Shown here in pieces: positions 15,633-23,814 of a stretch of DNA of 64,000 bases. Location of the stretch: the NCBI GenBank assembly GCA_041398245.1, contig JAWKVC010000017.1:3028-67027 (forward strand), written 5' to 3'. The position numbers and the translations under genes were made by a program. The notes beneath the pieces are model-generated. The model saw only the letters and a list, made by a program, of their open reading frames with translations. It ran no database searches and was not told where the DNA came from. This stretch comes from UBA7672 sp041398245 (GTDB taxonomy: Bacteria > Pseudomonadota > Alphaproteobacteria > Caulobacterales > Hyphomonadaceae). The first letter of the stretch is position 1, and each line of letters opens with the position of its first letter.

Positions 15633-16625
15633 TCAGATGGTGATGACGACTTTGCCCTTTGCGCGGCGTTCCGACAGCTCCTTTATGGCGTCGGCGGCGC
15701 GTTCGAGCGGATAACGGTTGGAAATGTGAGGTTTGATCTTGCCGGCCTGATAAAGGCGGAAGAGGTCGGCCAGGTTGTCGGCATGGCCCTTCGGGTCGCG
15801 CGCCACGAAGGCGCCCCAGAATACGCCCACAATCTGGCAGGATTTCAGAAGCGTCAGATTGAGCGGCAGTTTCGGAATCCCGGCCGGGAAGCCGATCACC
15901 AGGAAACGGCCATCCCAGTTGAGCGCGCGGACGGCCGGCTCGGCGTAATCGCCTCCGACGCCATCATAGACAACGTCAACGCCGCCGCCCGAGATCTCCT
16001 TGATCTGGTCCGAGAAGGCTTTCTGCTGCTCACGCGACAGTGGGTTCTCCGGATAGACCAGTCCCTTGTCAGCGCCCTTGGAGAGGCAGAAGTCCACCTT
16101 CTCCTGACTTGAGGCGGCGGCGATCACTTCTGCGCCCATCGCCTTGCCCAATTCGACGGCGGCGAGACCGACGCCGCCGGCCGCTCCCAGCACCAGCAGC
16201 TTTTCACCCGGCTGGATCTTCGCGCGATCCTTCAACGCGTAGTGCGACGTGCCATAGGTCATCAGCAGCGCAGCGGCCTCATCGAACGGCATGAAGTCGG
16301 GCAGAAGGTTCATGCGGCTGGCGTGAACCAGAATCTCTTCCGCCATGCCGCCCGCGCCGGTCGAGCCAAACACCTTGTCGCCGACCTTGAACTGCGTGAC
16401 GCCATCGCCGACGGCCTTCACCACGCCGGAAATCTCCCCGCCCGGCGAGAAGGGGCGGGGCGGCTTGTACTGATACATGTCCTGGATGATCAGGAAGTCG
16501 GGAAAGTTCACGCCGACAGCCTTGACCGAAACGACAATCTCTCCGGCCTTGGGGGCGGGGGCGGGCACATCCTCCAGCACCAGCGTATCGGGCAGGCCCG
16601 GGGCCTTGGAGAGAATGGCTTTCAT
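15633..16625 (-). CDS. NADPH:quinone oxidoreductase (zinc-free MDR family)
   Basis: This 330-residue member of the quinone oxidoreductase branch of medium-chain dehydrogenases reduces quinones or enones with NADPH. It begins MKAILSKAPGLPDTLVLEDV, with GVNFPDFLIIQDMYQYKPP and PFSPGGEISGVVKAVG in the catalytic domain. The Rossmann motif is LVLGAAGGVGLAAVELGKAMGAEVI, read over residues about 145-170. The C-terminus has GVFWGAFVARDP and NRYPLERAADAIKELSERRAKGKVVI. It lacks the structural and catalytic zinc ligands of alcohol dehydrogenases. The start at 16625 has GGAG upstream; a start six codons earlier is possible. Confidence 0.9.
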   Translation of the reverse strand: MKAILSKAPGLPDTLVLEDVPAPAPKAGEIVVSVKAVGVNFPDFLIIQDMYQYKPPRPFSPGGEISGVVKAVGDGVTQFKVGDKVFGSTGAGGMAEEILVHASRMNLLPDFMPFDEAAALLMTYGTSHYALKDRAKIQPGEKLLVLGAAGGVGLAAVELGKAMGAEVIAAASSQEKVDFCLSKGADKGLVYPENPLSREQQKAFSDQIKEISGGGVDVVYDGVGGDYAEPAVRALNWDGRFLVIGFPAGIPKLPLNLTLLKSCQIVGVFWGAFVARDPKGHADNLADLFRLYQAGKIKPHISNRYPLERAADAIKELSERRAKGKVVITI

Positions 16626-16805
16626 GGTTTGCGTGCTCCGCATGTCGTTCGTCGCCCTGCCTTAGCGAAGCTGGATCGGACTGTCATCCCGCCGCGTCGC
16701 TCGGCTCGTCCCGGAGTCTTTCTGTCCGGGGTGTTGTCCAGCCCAATTGCGGGCTAGGCTGGCTCCACGATTTAGATGGCTACCATCGGGGGAGGATGTC
16801 GGTCG

Positions 16806-17741
16806 ATGCGCGCTTTGCTGCTGGCCTGCTTCTGCCTGTCCGGTATGTCACCGGCCTTTGCACAGGGCGCCGCGGGCGTGGAGCGTACGCCCGATGGGCG
16901 GCCCGATCTGCAGGGCGTCTGGGCCACACGCTTCGTCACGCGCCTGGAACGGCCCGCCGTCGCCACCGCGCTCGAAGTCTCGGCCGATGAAGCCAAGAGG
17001 ATCGTCGAGGACATGCGCTCGCGCTCAAGCGCCGTCACCGATCCCGATTTCGCCTTCTATGGCTTTGACCAGCTGGCGCAGGTCAACGGCAAATTCCGCA
17101 CATCGCAGATGATCGACCCGCCTGATGGAAAAATACCCTACACGCAGGTCGGTATTGATCTCGCTGAAGCATTCGACATGCGCGAAAGCTATGCCTTCGA
17201 CGATCCGGAGGATCGCCCGCCCTACGAAAGATGTCTTGCCGGGATCCTTGCGCCGCCGATACGCACGTTGCCGATGCTCATCCCGATCCAGATCGTGCAG
17301 ACGCCCGACGCGGTTGTCTTCACGAACGAGGATGTGCAGGGGCTCCGCATCGTGCCGGTCAACGCGAAGCCGTGGCCGGCTGTGGTCCAGCCGTTCGATG
17401 GGGTTGGGCGCGGACGGTGGGAAGACGACACGCTGGTGATCGAAACGACAGGCTTCAGGCCGGACGACATCGCACGGCCGGATTTTGGCCCGCCGATCAT
17501 GCTGACCGAGACGACCCTCATCACCGAGCGCTTCACACGCACGTCGCATGACGCGTTGCTGTACCAGTACACTGTTGAGGATGCGCATCTCTACACGCAG
17601 CCATGGAGCGCCGAGTTCGTCATGACGCTGGAGCCCGACGGCGTCGTTCACGAATACGCCTGCCATGAAGCTAACCACTCGCTCGGCAACATGCTTCTGG
17701 CTGGACGCCTTGGGCGGCAATCGAAGCCGGATCCAAAATAG
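16806..17741 (+). CDS. Secreted protein of the PDLxGVW / RWExDTLVxET family, unknown function
   Basis: The 311-residue protein has a signal peptide (MRALLLACFCLSGMSPAFAQ). It then shows the pattern of a widespread uncharacterised exported family in soil and marine proteobacteria: TPDGRPDLQGVWATRF near the N-terminus and GVGRGRWEDDTLVIETTGF around residue 210. It ends with TEDALLY-type beta strands and CHEANHSLGNMLLAGR. The ATG at 16806 follows GGGGGAGGA; an in-frame upstream ATG at 16776 would precede that site. It is monocistronic. No catalytic residues can be assigned with confidence. Confidence 0.72.
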   Translation: MRALLLACFCLSGMSPAFAQGAAGVERTPDGRPDLQGVWATRFVTRLERPAVATALEVSADEAKRIVEDMRSRSSAVTDPDFAFYGFDQLAQVNGKFRTSQMIDPPDGKIPYTQVGIDLAEAFDMRESYAFDDPEDRPPYERCLAGILAPPIRTLPMLIPIQIVQTPDAVVFTNEDVQGLRIVPVNAKPWPAVVQPFDGVGRGRWEDDTLVIETTGFRPDDIARPDFGPPIMLTETTLITERFTRTSHDALLYQYTVEDAHLYTQPWSAEFVMTLEPDGVVHEYACHEANHSLGNMLLAGRLGRQSKPDPK

Positions 17742-18022
17742 GGGCCGCCGCCCGTCAGTCTGGCCGGGGCGCCGGTCCGGGCAGGGAAGGTAGGGTGTAC
17801 CGAAATCGCGGCGGATGTGTGCATCCAGCCAGTCCGGATACTGGACGCTGAGTTCGGTCGGCAGCGCGCGGTCACGATCCGCAATATCGAAGGTGAGCGG
17901 CATACATTTCGACGCTATCCTTTGCCGGTTGCCTGCGCCAGTGACGAGGCTTGCGCCGGGCGCACGGGTCTGAAACCCTGCTAACGTGCGGTCCGCGAGA
18001 GGTCGCGCGAGGGAGGGCAACA
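17742..18022. other. Intergenic stretch with a coding-like minus-strand remnant
   Basis: No intact gene fits these 281 bases. On the minus strand an ATG at 17903 opens a frame that reads like protein for about 50 codons (PLTFDIADRDRALPTELSVQ, then YPDWLDAHIRRDFG), before running into the antisense of the preceding gene without a stop of its own. It could be the 5' part of a truncated gene or chance. The ribosome site and promoter of the downstream hydrolase lie at its right end. Confidence 0.35.
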
Positions 18023-19093
18023 ATGTTCCGATCGATCAGCCGCCGTCTGTTTGCCGGCGCCATTGCGGGCGCGGCGTTGGCGCTCGCGGCGTGCGTCACC
18101 CAACCTGAGACAACGCCGGCTCCGGTCGATGGCGTCTCCTTCCGGATGGTGGAGACGAACGGCATCAAGCTGCGCGTGGCGGAAGCAGGCGAGGGGCCGC
18201 TCGTCGTGCTCGTGCATGGCTGGCCGGAAAGCTGGTATTCATGGCGTCACCAGATTCCTGTGATCGCCAAGGCGGGATACAAGGTCATCGCGCCCGACAT
18301 GCGCGGCTTTGGCGGGTCCGATAAGCCGCCGAACGTTGACGATTACGACGTGAAGGATCTTGCCGGCGATATCGTCGGACTGCTCGACGCCTATGGCGCC
18401 GAGAAGGCGATCATCATCGGGCACGACTGGGGATCGATCGCGACCTGGAACAGCGTGATGCTGTACCCCGAGCGGTTCTCGGCGATGATCGCGATGAGCG
18501 TGCCGAATGGCGGGCGCGGCAACTCCTCGCCCATGGCGGCGATGCGCGCGGCCAACGGGGATAATTTCTACTACATCCTCTACCATCAGGAGCCCGGCGT
18601 GGCCGAGGCCGAGTACGACGCCAATCCGCGCGGCCTCCTGCTTGGCATCTATGCGCCGCTGGATGCGCCGCGCGATCCGCCGCTGATCACTGATCCCAAG
18701 GCTTCGGCTGGCGGCTGGATTCCGCGGCTGGGCAAGCCGAAGGCGCTGCCTGCCTGGCTTCAGGAAAAGGATCTCGACTATTTCGTTTCGGAGTTCGAAC
18801 GCGCGGGCTTCCGCGGCGGCGTGAACTACTACCGCAACATCGAGCGCAACTGGGAGATCACGCCCGAGCTCACCGGCGTGCACATCAAGGTTCCGGTCGC
18901 CTTCATTGCTGGGACGGACGATATCGTCATTCGCGGCGCCAAGGCGGACATGCTTCGCGCCCAGATGTCCCGCGTGGCGGATGATCTGCGCGCCGTCACG
19001 CTCGTTCCCGGCGCCGGACACTGGATCCAGCAGGAAAAGCCGGAAGAGGTGAATGCCTTCATCATGGATTTCCTGAAGGGCCTGAAGCCGTAG
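18023..19093 (+). CDS. Epoxide hydrolase-like alpha/beta hydrolase lipoprotein
   Basis: The 356-residue protein has a lipoprotein signal (AGAALALAAC) followed by an epoxide-hydrolase-type alpha/beta fold. Visible motifs are the oxyanion HGWPESWYSWRHQ, PDMRGFGGSDKP, the nucleophile Asp in IIGHDWGSIATW, the acid in FIAGTDDIVIRG and the catalytic His in VPGAGHWIQQEKPEEV. An Asp nucleophile rather than Ser marks epoxide hydrolase or haloalkane dehalogenase chemistry, and HGWPESW favours epoxide hydrolase. The start follows GAGGGAGGG. Envelope anchoring suggests it acts on imported hydrophobic compounds; the substrate is unknown. Confidence 0.88.
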   Translation: MFRSISRRLFAGAIAGAALALAACVTQPETTPAPVDGVSFRMVETNGIKLRVAEAGEGPLVVLVHGWPESWYSWRHQIPVIAKAGYKVIAPDMRGFGGSDKPPNVDDYDVKDLAGDIVGLLDAYGAEKAIIIGHDWGSIATWNSVMLYPERFSAMIAMSVPNGGRGNSSPMAAMRAANGDNFYYILYHQEPGVAEAEYDANPRGLLLGIYAPLDAPRDPPLITDPKASAGGWIPRLGKPKALPAWLQEKDLDYFVSEFERAGFRGGVNYYRNIERNWEITPELTGVHIKVPVAFIAGTDDIVIRGAKADMLRAQMSRVADDLRAVTLVPGAGHWIQQEKPEEVNAFIMDFLKGLKP

Positions 19094-19135
19094 CGGCGGT
19101 TGACACGCAGCCATTGACGTCATTCACCGTCGCGC

Positions 19136-19633
19136 ATGAAACAGATCCGCGGATATTTCGGGGTCGGCGTCGAATCCCTGTCGAAGCCCATGAATCTGGG
19201 CGCGCTCCAGCGCACGGCGCATGCCTTCGGCGCGGCTTTCACCTTCACGGTCGCCGCTGCGCCCAAGGTACGCGTGATGCACAATGCCGACACGTCGAAG
19301 TCGGATCTGCACGTGCCCTGGTATTTGTGGAATTCGGTCGAAGAGATGCAACTGCCGCGCGGCTGTCAGCTTGTCGGCGTCGAACTGACGGACGGCGCAG
19401 TCGAGCTGCCGGCCTTCCGCCATCCCCTGCGCGCCGCCTATGTCATGGGCGGAGAGGCGCGGGATTTATCGCCGGAGATGCAGGCCCGTTGCGCGCATAT
19501 CGTGAAGATACCGACGCGCTTCTGCATCAATGTCGGGCTGGCTGGCGCGCTGGTTATGTATGACCGCGTGCTGTCGATGGGAAACTGGCCGCCACGGCCG
19601 GTGAAAGCCGGCGGACCTGCTCGCAAGGCCTAG
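19136..19633 (+). CDS. TrmH/SpoU-family RNA methyltransferase
   Basis: The 165-residue SPOUT-fold protein has the three class motifs: KPMNLGALQRTAHAFGAAF (motif 1), RAAYVMGGEARDLSPE (motif 2) and IVKIPTRFCINVGLAGALVMYDR (motif 3, the knotted SAM site). It is the catalytic core only, without an N-terminal substrate-binding extension, as in TrmL-like tRNA 2'-O-methyltransferases. The target nucleotide cannot be told from sequence. It ends four bases inside the convergent membrane-protein gene. Confidence 0.9.
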   Translation: MKQIRGYFGVGVESLSKPMNLGALQRTAHAFGAAFTFTVAAAPKVRVMHNADTSKSDLHVPWYLWNSVEEMQLPRGCQLVGVELTDGAVELPAFRHPLRAAYVMGGEARDLSPEMQARCAHIVKIPTRFCINVGLAGALVMYDRVLSMGNWPPRPVKAGGPARKA

Positions 19634-20067
19634 TCGAGATAGCTGCGCCCGCCCCGCCGCAGGTTGTTGCCGACATAGGCAAGGCCCAGCCCGGCCACTG
19701 TGCCGATGCCCAGCACGATCGCCGCGACCGCGTCTTCCTTTTCAAGTCCGGTCGCCAGCAGGAAGACCAGCATTGCGCCAAGCCCGAAGGCGATGGCGAG
19801 GCCAACCATGCGGGTCACGTCCGCCGTGAAATTCGCGATCGGCGCAGCCCGCCGCCAATGGCCGTAGATCAGGCGCCCGAGAAGCAGCACCACAATACCG
19901 CCCAAAACCCCGCCTGCCGCGCCGGTTGCGAGAACCGGGGGCGTCGCGGGCAGGTCGCCGGATTTAACAATGGAGACGGCCAGCACCGTCGCGCCTGCGA
20001 TCGTCGCCAACAAGGCGGCGGCTCCAAGGCCCATGATGATTGCGCCACACGCGCGCCGCCACGCCAT
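19630..20067 (-). CDS. Four-helix membrane protein, unknown function
   Basis: The 145-residue protein has predicted helices at about 8-30, 45-68, 85-105 and 115-135, with a short basic C-terminus (NNLRRGGRSYLD). The ATG at 20067 gives MAWRRACGAIIMG, a normal membrane-protein start; an upstream in-frame start at 20112 adds fifteen polar residues. No family was recognised. It converges with the SpoU methyltransferase, overlapping by four bases. Confidence 0.6.
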   Translation of the reverse strand: MAWRRACGAIIMGLGAAALLATIAGATVLAVSIVKSGDLPATPPVLATGAAGGVLGGIVVLLLGRLIYGHWRRAAPIANFTADVTRMVGLAIAFGLGAMLVFLLATGLEKEDAVAAIVLGIGTVAGLGLAYVGNNLRRGGRSYLD

Positions 20068-20241
20068 GACGTAACGAACTCCTGGATATCCCGCTGGATT
20101 CCGTGTGTCCAAAGCAGGCGGGGCGCCGTCCTATGTTTGCTTAATGCGGACAGATCGGCACCTCCGCCGACGCGATTTCCGGCCCAGATTGACGCAAAAA
20201 GCCCTGATTTCCGGGCGTTGCGTGAAATTCGCGCGAACCGC

Positions 20242-20256
20242 TTAAACGCATTTTCA
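20242..20256 (+). promoter_or_regulatory. CtrA-like half-site pair upstream of the sigma-54 activator
   Basis: TTAA at 20242-20245, seven bases, then TTCA at 20253-20256 match seven of eight positions of the CtrA site TTAA-N7-TTAA. It lies 74 bases before the activator start. CtrA control of a sigma-54 activator gene is known for tacA in Caulobacter, but a 7/8 match can occur by chance. Confidence 0.35.
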
Positions 20257-20329
20257 AGCGTGCGTGCCAGTTTGAGCCGGAACAGGGAGGCCGCCTCAGA
20301 GCCTTCCGTCTACTGATGATGGTGTGGAC

Positions 20330-21784
20330 ATGGCCAAGACCGTTCTGGTCGTCGATGACGATCCAACTCAGCGCCGCCTGATGCAAGCCGCCGCCGAGAA
20401 GCAGGGCTTCCGCGCGCGTGTTGTCGAGAATGGCGAACGTGCGCTGGAAGAAGCTTCCGATCCGCGCAACGGCGTTGACGTTGTCCTGCTGGATCTGGTG
20501 ATGCCGGGCCTCTCGGGCATGGAAACGCTCGAGCGCCTGATGGAGCGCCGCCCCGACCTTCCGGTCATCGTGCTCACCGCCACTGGCGGCATCGATACGG
20601 TTGTCCAGGCCATGCGCGCCGGCGCGATCGACTTCTTCGTCAAGCCGGCCAGCCCGGAACGCATCGGCATCTCGATCCGCAACGCCCTCAAGATGTCGGA
20701 CCTGCGCGGCGAGGTGAAACGCCTCTCCAAGAAGTCCGAAGGCAAGATGGGTTTCGAGGACATGATCGCTGGCGCGCCCTCCATGCGCGGCGTCGTTCGC
20801 CTCGGCCAGCGCGCCGCCGCCTCGACCATTCCGATCCTCATCCTTGGTGAATCGGGCGTTGGCAAGGAAGTCGTCGCGCGTTGCATTCAGGGCGCGTCGG
20901 ACCGCTCCGGCAAACCGTTCGTCGCGGTCAACTGCGGCGCCATTCCGGAAAACCTCGTCGAGTCGATCCTGTTCGGCCACGAGAAGGGCTCATTCACCGG
21001 CGCGCACGAGAAGAAGCTCGGCAAGTTCGTCGAAGCCGATCAAGGCACGCTGTTCCTCGACGAAGTCGGCGAACTGCCGCTCGACATGCAGGTGAAGCTT
21101 CTGCGCGTCCTGCAGGAAGGCGAAGTCGATGCTGTGGGATCGCGCCGCCCGACCAAGGTCGACGTCCGCATCATCTCGGCCACCAACCGCGATCTGGCCC
21201 AGCTGGTGAAGGAAGGCCGCTTCCGCGAGGACCTCTACTATCGCCTCAACGTCTTCCCGATCGAGATCCCCTCGCTGCGCGAGCGCAAGGAAGATCTCCC
21301 GGCGCTGATCGAGCACTTCGTGGCGCGCTTCAACGCCGAGGAAGGCAAGAACATCCCGGGCGTCGCCCAGGACACGCTGGGCATGCTGGTCAACTACGAC
21401 TGGCCGGGCAACGTTCGCCAGCTGGAGAACTCGATCTTCCGCGCTGTCGTGCTGTCGGATGGCGGCGCGCTCAAGCCGGAAGACTTCCCGCAGATCTCGG
21501 GTCTGTCGTTCGCCTCGCCGTCGTCGGAGCCGATAGTTGCGCCTCCGGCCGCCAACGATCAGGCCGACCAGCCCGTCTCGATCACGGACGGCACGGGCGA
21601 GCTGCGCACGCTGGAAGCCATCGAACGCGACCTGATCCAGTTCGCCATCGATCACTATTCCGGTCATATGTCGGAAGTGGCCCGCCGGCTCGGCATCGGC
21701 CGCTCGACGCTTTATCGCAAGGTCCGCGAATACGATCTCAAGGTGCGCGAAGAGGGCGATGATCTGGACGCCGTCGGCGCCTGA
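20330..21784 (+). CDS. NtrC-family sigma-54-dependent response regulator
   Basis: The 484-residue protein has three domains. The receiver (1-120) has VVDDDP, phospho-Asp 55 in VVLLDLVMPGLSG and Lys in FFVKPAS. The AAA+ domain (about 145-385) has Walker A GESGVGKE, the sigma-54 contact loop GSFTGAHEKK (Ser replacing the usual Ala in GAFTGA), Walker B GTLFLDEVGE and GNVRQLEN. A Fis-type HTH (about 435-475) reads MSEVARRLGIGRSTLYRKVRE. It activates RpoN promoters when phosphorylated. Layout, isolation from any kinase gene and the upstream CtrA-like site recall TacA of Caulobacter, but the orthology is only a suggestion. GTG at 20324 is an alternative start. Confidence 0.93.
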   Translation: MAKTVLVVDDDPTQRRLMQAAAEKQGFRARVVENGERALEEASDPRNGVDVVLLDLVMPGLSGMETLERLMERRPDLPVIVLTATGGIDTVVQAMRAGAIDFFVKPASPERIGISIRNALKMSDLRGEVKRLSKKSEGKMGFEDMIAGAPSMRGVVRLGQRAAASTIPILILGESGVGKEVVARCIQGASDRSGKPFVAVNCGAIPENLVESILFGHEKGSFTGAHEKKLGKFVEADQGTLFLDEVGELPLDMQVKLLRVLQEGEVDAVGSRRPTKVDVRIISATNRDLAQLVKEGRFREDLYYRLNVFPIEIPSLRERKEDLPALIEHFVARFNAEEGKNIPGVAQDTLGMLVNYDWPGNVRQLENSIFRAVVLSDGGALKPEDFPQISGLSFASPSSEPIVAPPAANDQADQPVSITDGTGELRTLEAIERDLIQFAIDHYSGHMSEVARRLGIGRSTLYRKVREYDLKVREEGDDLDAVGA

Positions 21785-21824
21785 TCGCGCTGTCAACGGG
21801 CGACATGACCGTTCAGGACTTCGG

Positions 21825-21849
21825 GGGCGCCATCTTCGGGATGGCGCCC
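21825..21849 (+). terminator. Rho-independent terminator of the sigma-54 activator gene
   Basis: GGGCGCCATC (21825-21834) pairs with GATGGCGCCC (21840-21849) around a TTCGG loop, followed by TCTGCTTTTCTG. It lies 40 bases past the stop codon. Confidence 0.82.
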
Positions 21850-21879
21850 TCTGCTTTTCTGCCCGGGCCCGAACGCACA

Positions 21880-21911
21880 AAGGCCGGCCGCGCCCACGCG
21901 CAGCCGGCCTT
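21880..21911 (-). terminator. Hairpin terminator of rpsU
   Basis: On the minus strand AAGGCCGGC pairs with GCCGGCCTT across a GC-rich loop and is followed by a short T run, just beyond the rpsU stop. Together with the preceding hairpin it separates two convergent genes. Confidence 0.65.
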
Positions 21912-21938
21912 GTTCAATGTGCCGGTCAGTCTGGCCGT

Positions 21939-22157
21939 CTAGGCCTTCGGAAGCAGGCCTTCGCGCTGGGCGCGTTTGCGGGCGAGCTTGCGGGCGCGGC
22001 GAACGGCCTCGGCTTTCTCGCGGGCCTTGCGCTCCGAGGGCTTCTCGAAGTGGTTGCGACGCTTCATTTCGCGGAAGAGACCTTCACGCTGCATCTTCTT
22101 CTTGAGCGCCTTCAACGCCTGATCGACGTTGTTATCGCGGACAACGATCTGAACTAT
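21939..22157 (-). CDS. rpsU: 30S ribosomal protein S21, apparently starting at ATA
   Basis: The 72-residue reading MVQIVVRDNNVDQALKALKK continues with KKMQREGLFREMKRRNHFEK and ends RKLARKRAQREGLLPKA, an unmistakable S21. The family start MVQI falls on ATA GTT CAG ATC. The codon in the initiator position is ATA (22155-22157), with GGAGAG six bases upstream. No ATG, GTG or TTG lies in frame near that site. An out-of-frame ATG (22172) opens a five-codon mini-frame whose TAG overlaps the ATA, so coupled re-initiation is conceivable. A base-call error (ATG read as ATA) is the alternative. It is divergent from COQ9, a conserved alphaproteobacterial pairing. Confidence 0.93.
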   Translation of the reverse strand: MVQIVVRDNNVDQALKALKKKMQREGLFREMKRRNHFEKPSERKAREKAEAVRRARKLARKRAQREGLLPKA

Positions 22158-22372
22158 TTGAAACTCTCCATCGGTTTCCCGGCCGGCTCCGGGGGATTGG
22201 TCAGATACGCAACAAACGCCGAAACGGCCGCGAACGCTCCCGCAAGGGATGCGTTGGCCCGCTCGACGGGTGAATTTTCCAGCTCGCCACGGAATGCCAT
22301 GACGGGCAGGCGGCGCTCCGATACCATATCAAACCGGGCCTGCCTACTGCCCAAAAACCACGGAAAATGCTC

Positions 22373-23011
22373 ATGGAACCCAAGGATAACGCCCCCAGCG
22401 ACCTTTTCCTCGACCGGCTGACCGACGCCATGCTCGAACTGGCCCCGGAATCGGGCTGGACCCGGGCCGCCCTTGATAAGGCCGCCGAAAAGGCCGGCCT
22501 CAGCCAGGGTCAGGCCCTTCTGGCGGCGCCGAACGGCGTGGCGGACGTGCTGGCGGCTTTCGGGAAGCGGGCCGCCCGGGCCGGGGGCGAGGCGCTCGCC
22601 CTGCCGGCGGTTGCGTCTCTCAAGGTCCGCGAAAAGGTCCGGGCGGGGGTGAAAGGCTGGCTGGCGGCGCTTGCGCCCCACAAGGCGGCCGTGAAGCGCG
22701 CCGCGGCCAGCCCGGCAAATCTGCTCACAGGGCCGAAGGGGCTCTGGGCGGCGGCCGACGCGATCTGGTCGGCGCTCGGCGACAAGTCGACCGACTATAA
22801 CTGGTACACCAAGCGGATGACGCTGGTGGCCGTGCTCGGATCGACCCTTGCCGCCTGGCTCGGAACGGATGACGCGGAGCAGGTTGATGCTTTCCTCGAC
22901 CGCCGCATCGAGAACGTCATGCAGTTCGAGAAGTTCAAGGCGCAGGCGCGCTCCGCGTTTTCCAAATTCCCGGATCCGCTCGACATTCTCGGCCAGCGAA
23001 AATCGCCCTGA
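22373..23011 (+). CDS. COQ9-family ubiquinone biosynthesis protein
   Basis: The 212-residue protein of the COQ9 family binds lipids and presents quinone precursors to the hydroxylase COQ7. It starts at ATG 22373 (or 22367). It has an N-terminal TetR-like helical region (LFLDRLTDAMLELAPESGWT) and the hallmark DKSTDYNWYTKRMTLVAVLG at about residue 140. It ends with a hydrophobic lipid-binding helix and RRIENVMQFEKFKAQ. Position beside rpsU is typical for alphaproteobacteria. It stands alone on its strand. Confidence 0.9.
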   Translation: MEPKDNAPSDLFLDRLTDAMLELAPESGWTRAALDKAAEKAGLSQGQALLAAPNGVADVLAAFGKRAARAGGEALALPAVASLKVREKVRAGVKGWLAALAPHKAAVKRAAASPANLLTGPKGLWAAADAIWSALGDKSTDYNWYTKRMTLVAVLGSTLAAWLGTDDAEQVDAFLDRRIENVMQFEKFKAQARSAFSKFPDPLDILGQRKSP

Positions 23012-23072
23012 CCCGGTCCGGGTTCCTGTCTCGCCGTAAACCGTTCGCGCCGGAGTGGCGGCACTACAGATC

Positions 23073-23621
23073 CTACAGACCGGCGTCGTAAAGTCCCGGC
23101 ATCAGGTGGACGATCTTGTCCGCCAGATGATGGCGGCTCAGCGGTTTCTCGGTCCAGTCCGTCATCCCCATCGACAGAAGCCGGCCGACTTGTTCGCGGT
23201 GCCGATCATCGACCATGCCGAGAATCGGAATGTCGGCCCATGGCGTGCGGCTGCGGCGCACCCAGCGGATCACATCGGCGCCTGTCATGTGGGGCAGGTC
23301 CATACCGACGAGGACAAGGTCGAACGAGCGCAGCGCCAGCAGATCGACGGCGGATTGCCCGTCCTCGACCTCAATCACCGAGATGCGCGGGCTGGCCAGC
23401 AGCACGCGCAGGACGCGGCGGTGATAAGGATCGGCTTCGGCCGCACGAATGCGTGTGTAGTCGTGCGGGCCCTGGTTGAACGGCTGGCGGGCCGGTTGGC
23501 TTAACGCACGACGGACGTCGCTGATCGGCCCGAAGGAATCGAACGGTTCCTCCGCCGCTTCAGTCGAAACGTCGTCCTGGGCAAGCAGCCAGTCCTCTAT
23601 CTTGGCGTGCAGCGAACGCAT
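23073..23621 (-). CDS. Degenerate receiver-domain protein (no phospho-Asp)
   Basis: This 182-residue protein has about 60 N-terminal residues without a recognised domain and then a CheY-like receiver. Alignment to the receivers of the two hybrid kinases in this window is easy to see: FDLVLVGMDLPHMTGADVIRW, WADIPILGMVDDRHREQVGR and MGMTDWTEKPLSRHHLADKI. The position of the phosphorylated Asp (LLD in the kinases) is Gly (LVG), the acidic pocket is reduced to EAD, and the switch Thr is Met. The Lys in EKP is kept. It is therefore a pseudo-receiver, probably working by protein contact rather than phosphorylation. The partner is unknown. Confidence 0.78.
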   Translation of the reverse strand: MRSLHAKIEDWLLAQDDVSTEAAEEPFDSFGPISDVRRALSQPARQPFNQGPHDYTRIRAAEADPYHRRVLRVLLASPRISVIEVEDGQSAVDLLALRSFDLVLVGMDLPHMTGADVIRWVRRSRTPWADIPILGMVDDRHREQVGRLLSMGMTDWTEKPLSRHHLADKIVHLMPGLYDAGL

Positions 23622-23749
23622 CGGGAATTTCCGGTTGCATATGGAGGCCCCCCACGGGTCCGCGCGAAGATTCGCTCGGATGCCCTAAGGGAGACTCAGC
23701 GCGCGCACCGGAATTTCCGCATTCGCGATAACCATGCGCCAGAGCACAT

Positions 23750-23782
23750 AAAAAACGGCCCCACGCTCAAGGCGTGAGGCCG
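23750..23782 (-). terminator. Rho-independent terminator of the DUF3089 gene
   Basis: On the minus strand CGGCC-CACGC arms with one mismatch form an 11-position stem around a five-base loop, followed by six T residues (23755-23750). It lies about 30 bases past the stop. Confidence 0.85.
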
Positions 23783-23814
23783 CTTCGGCCGTCCTGCAGA
23801 CGGTGGAACTATTT

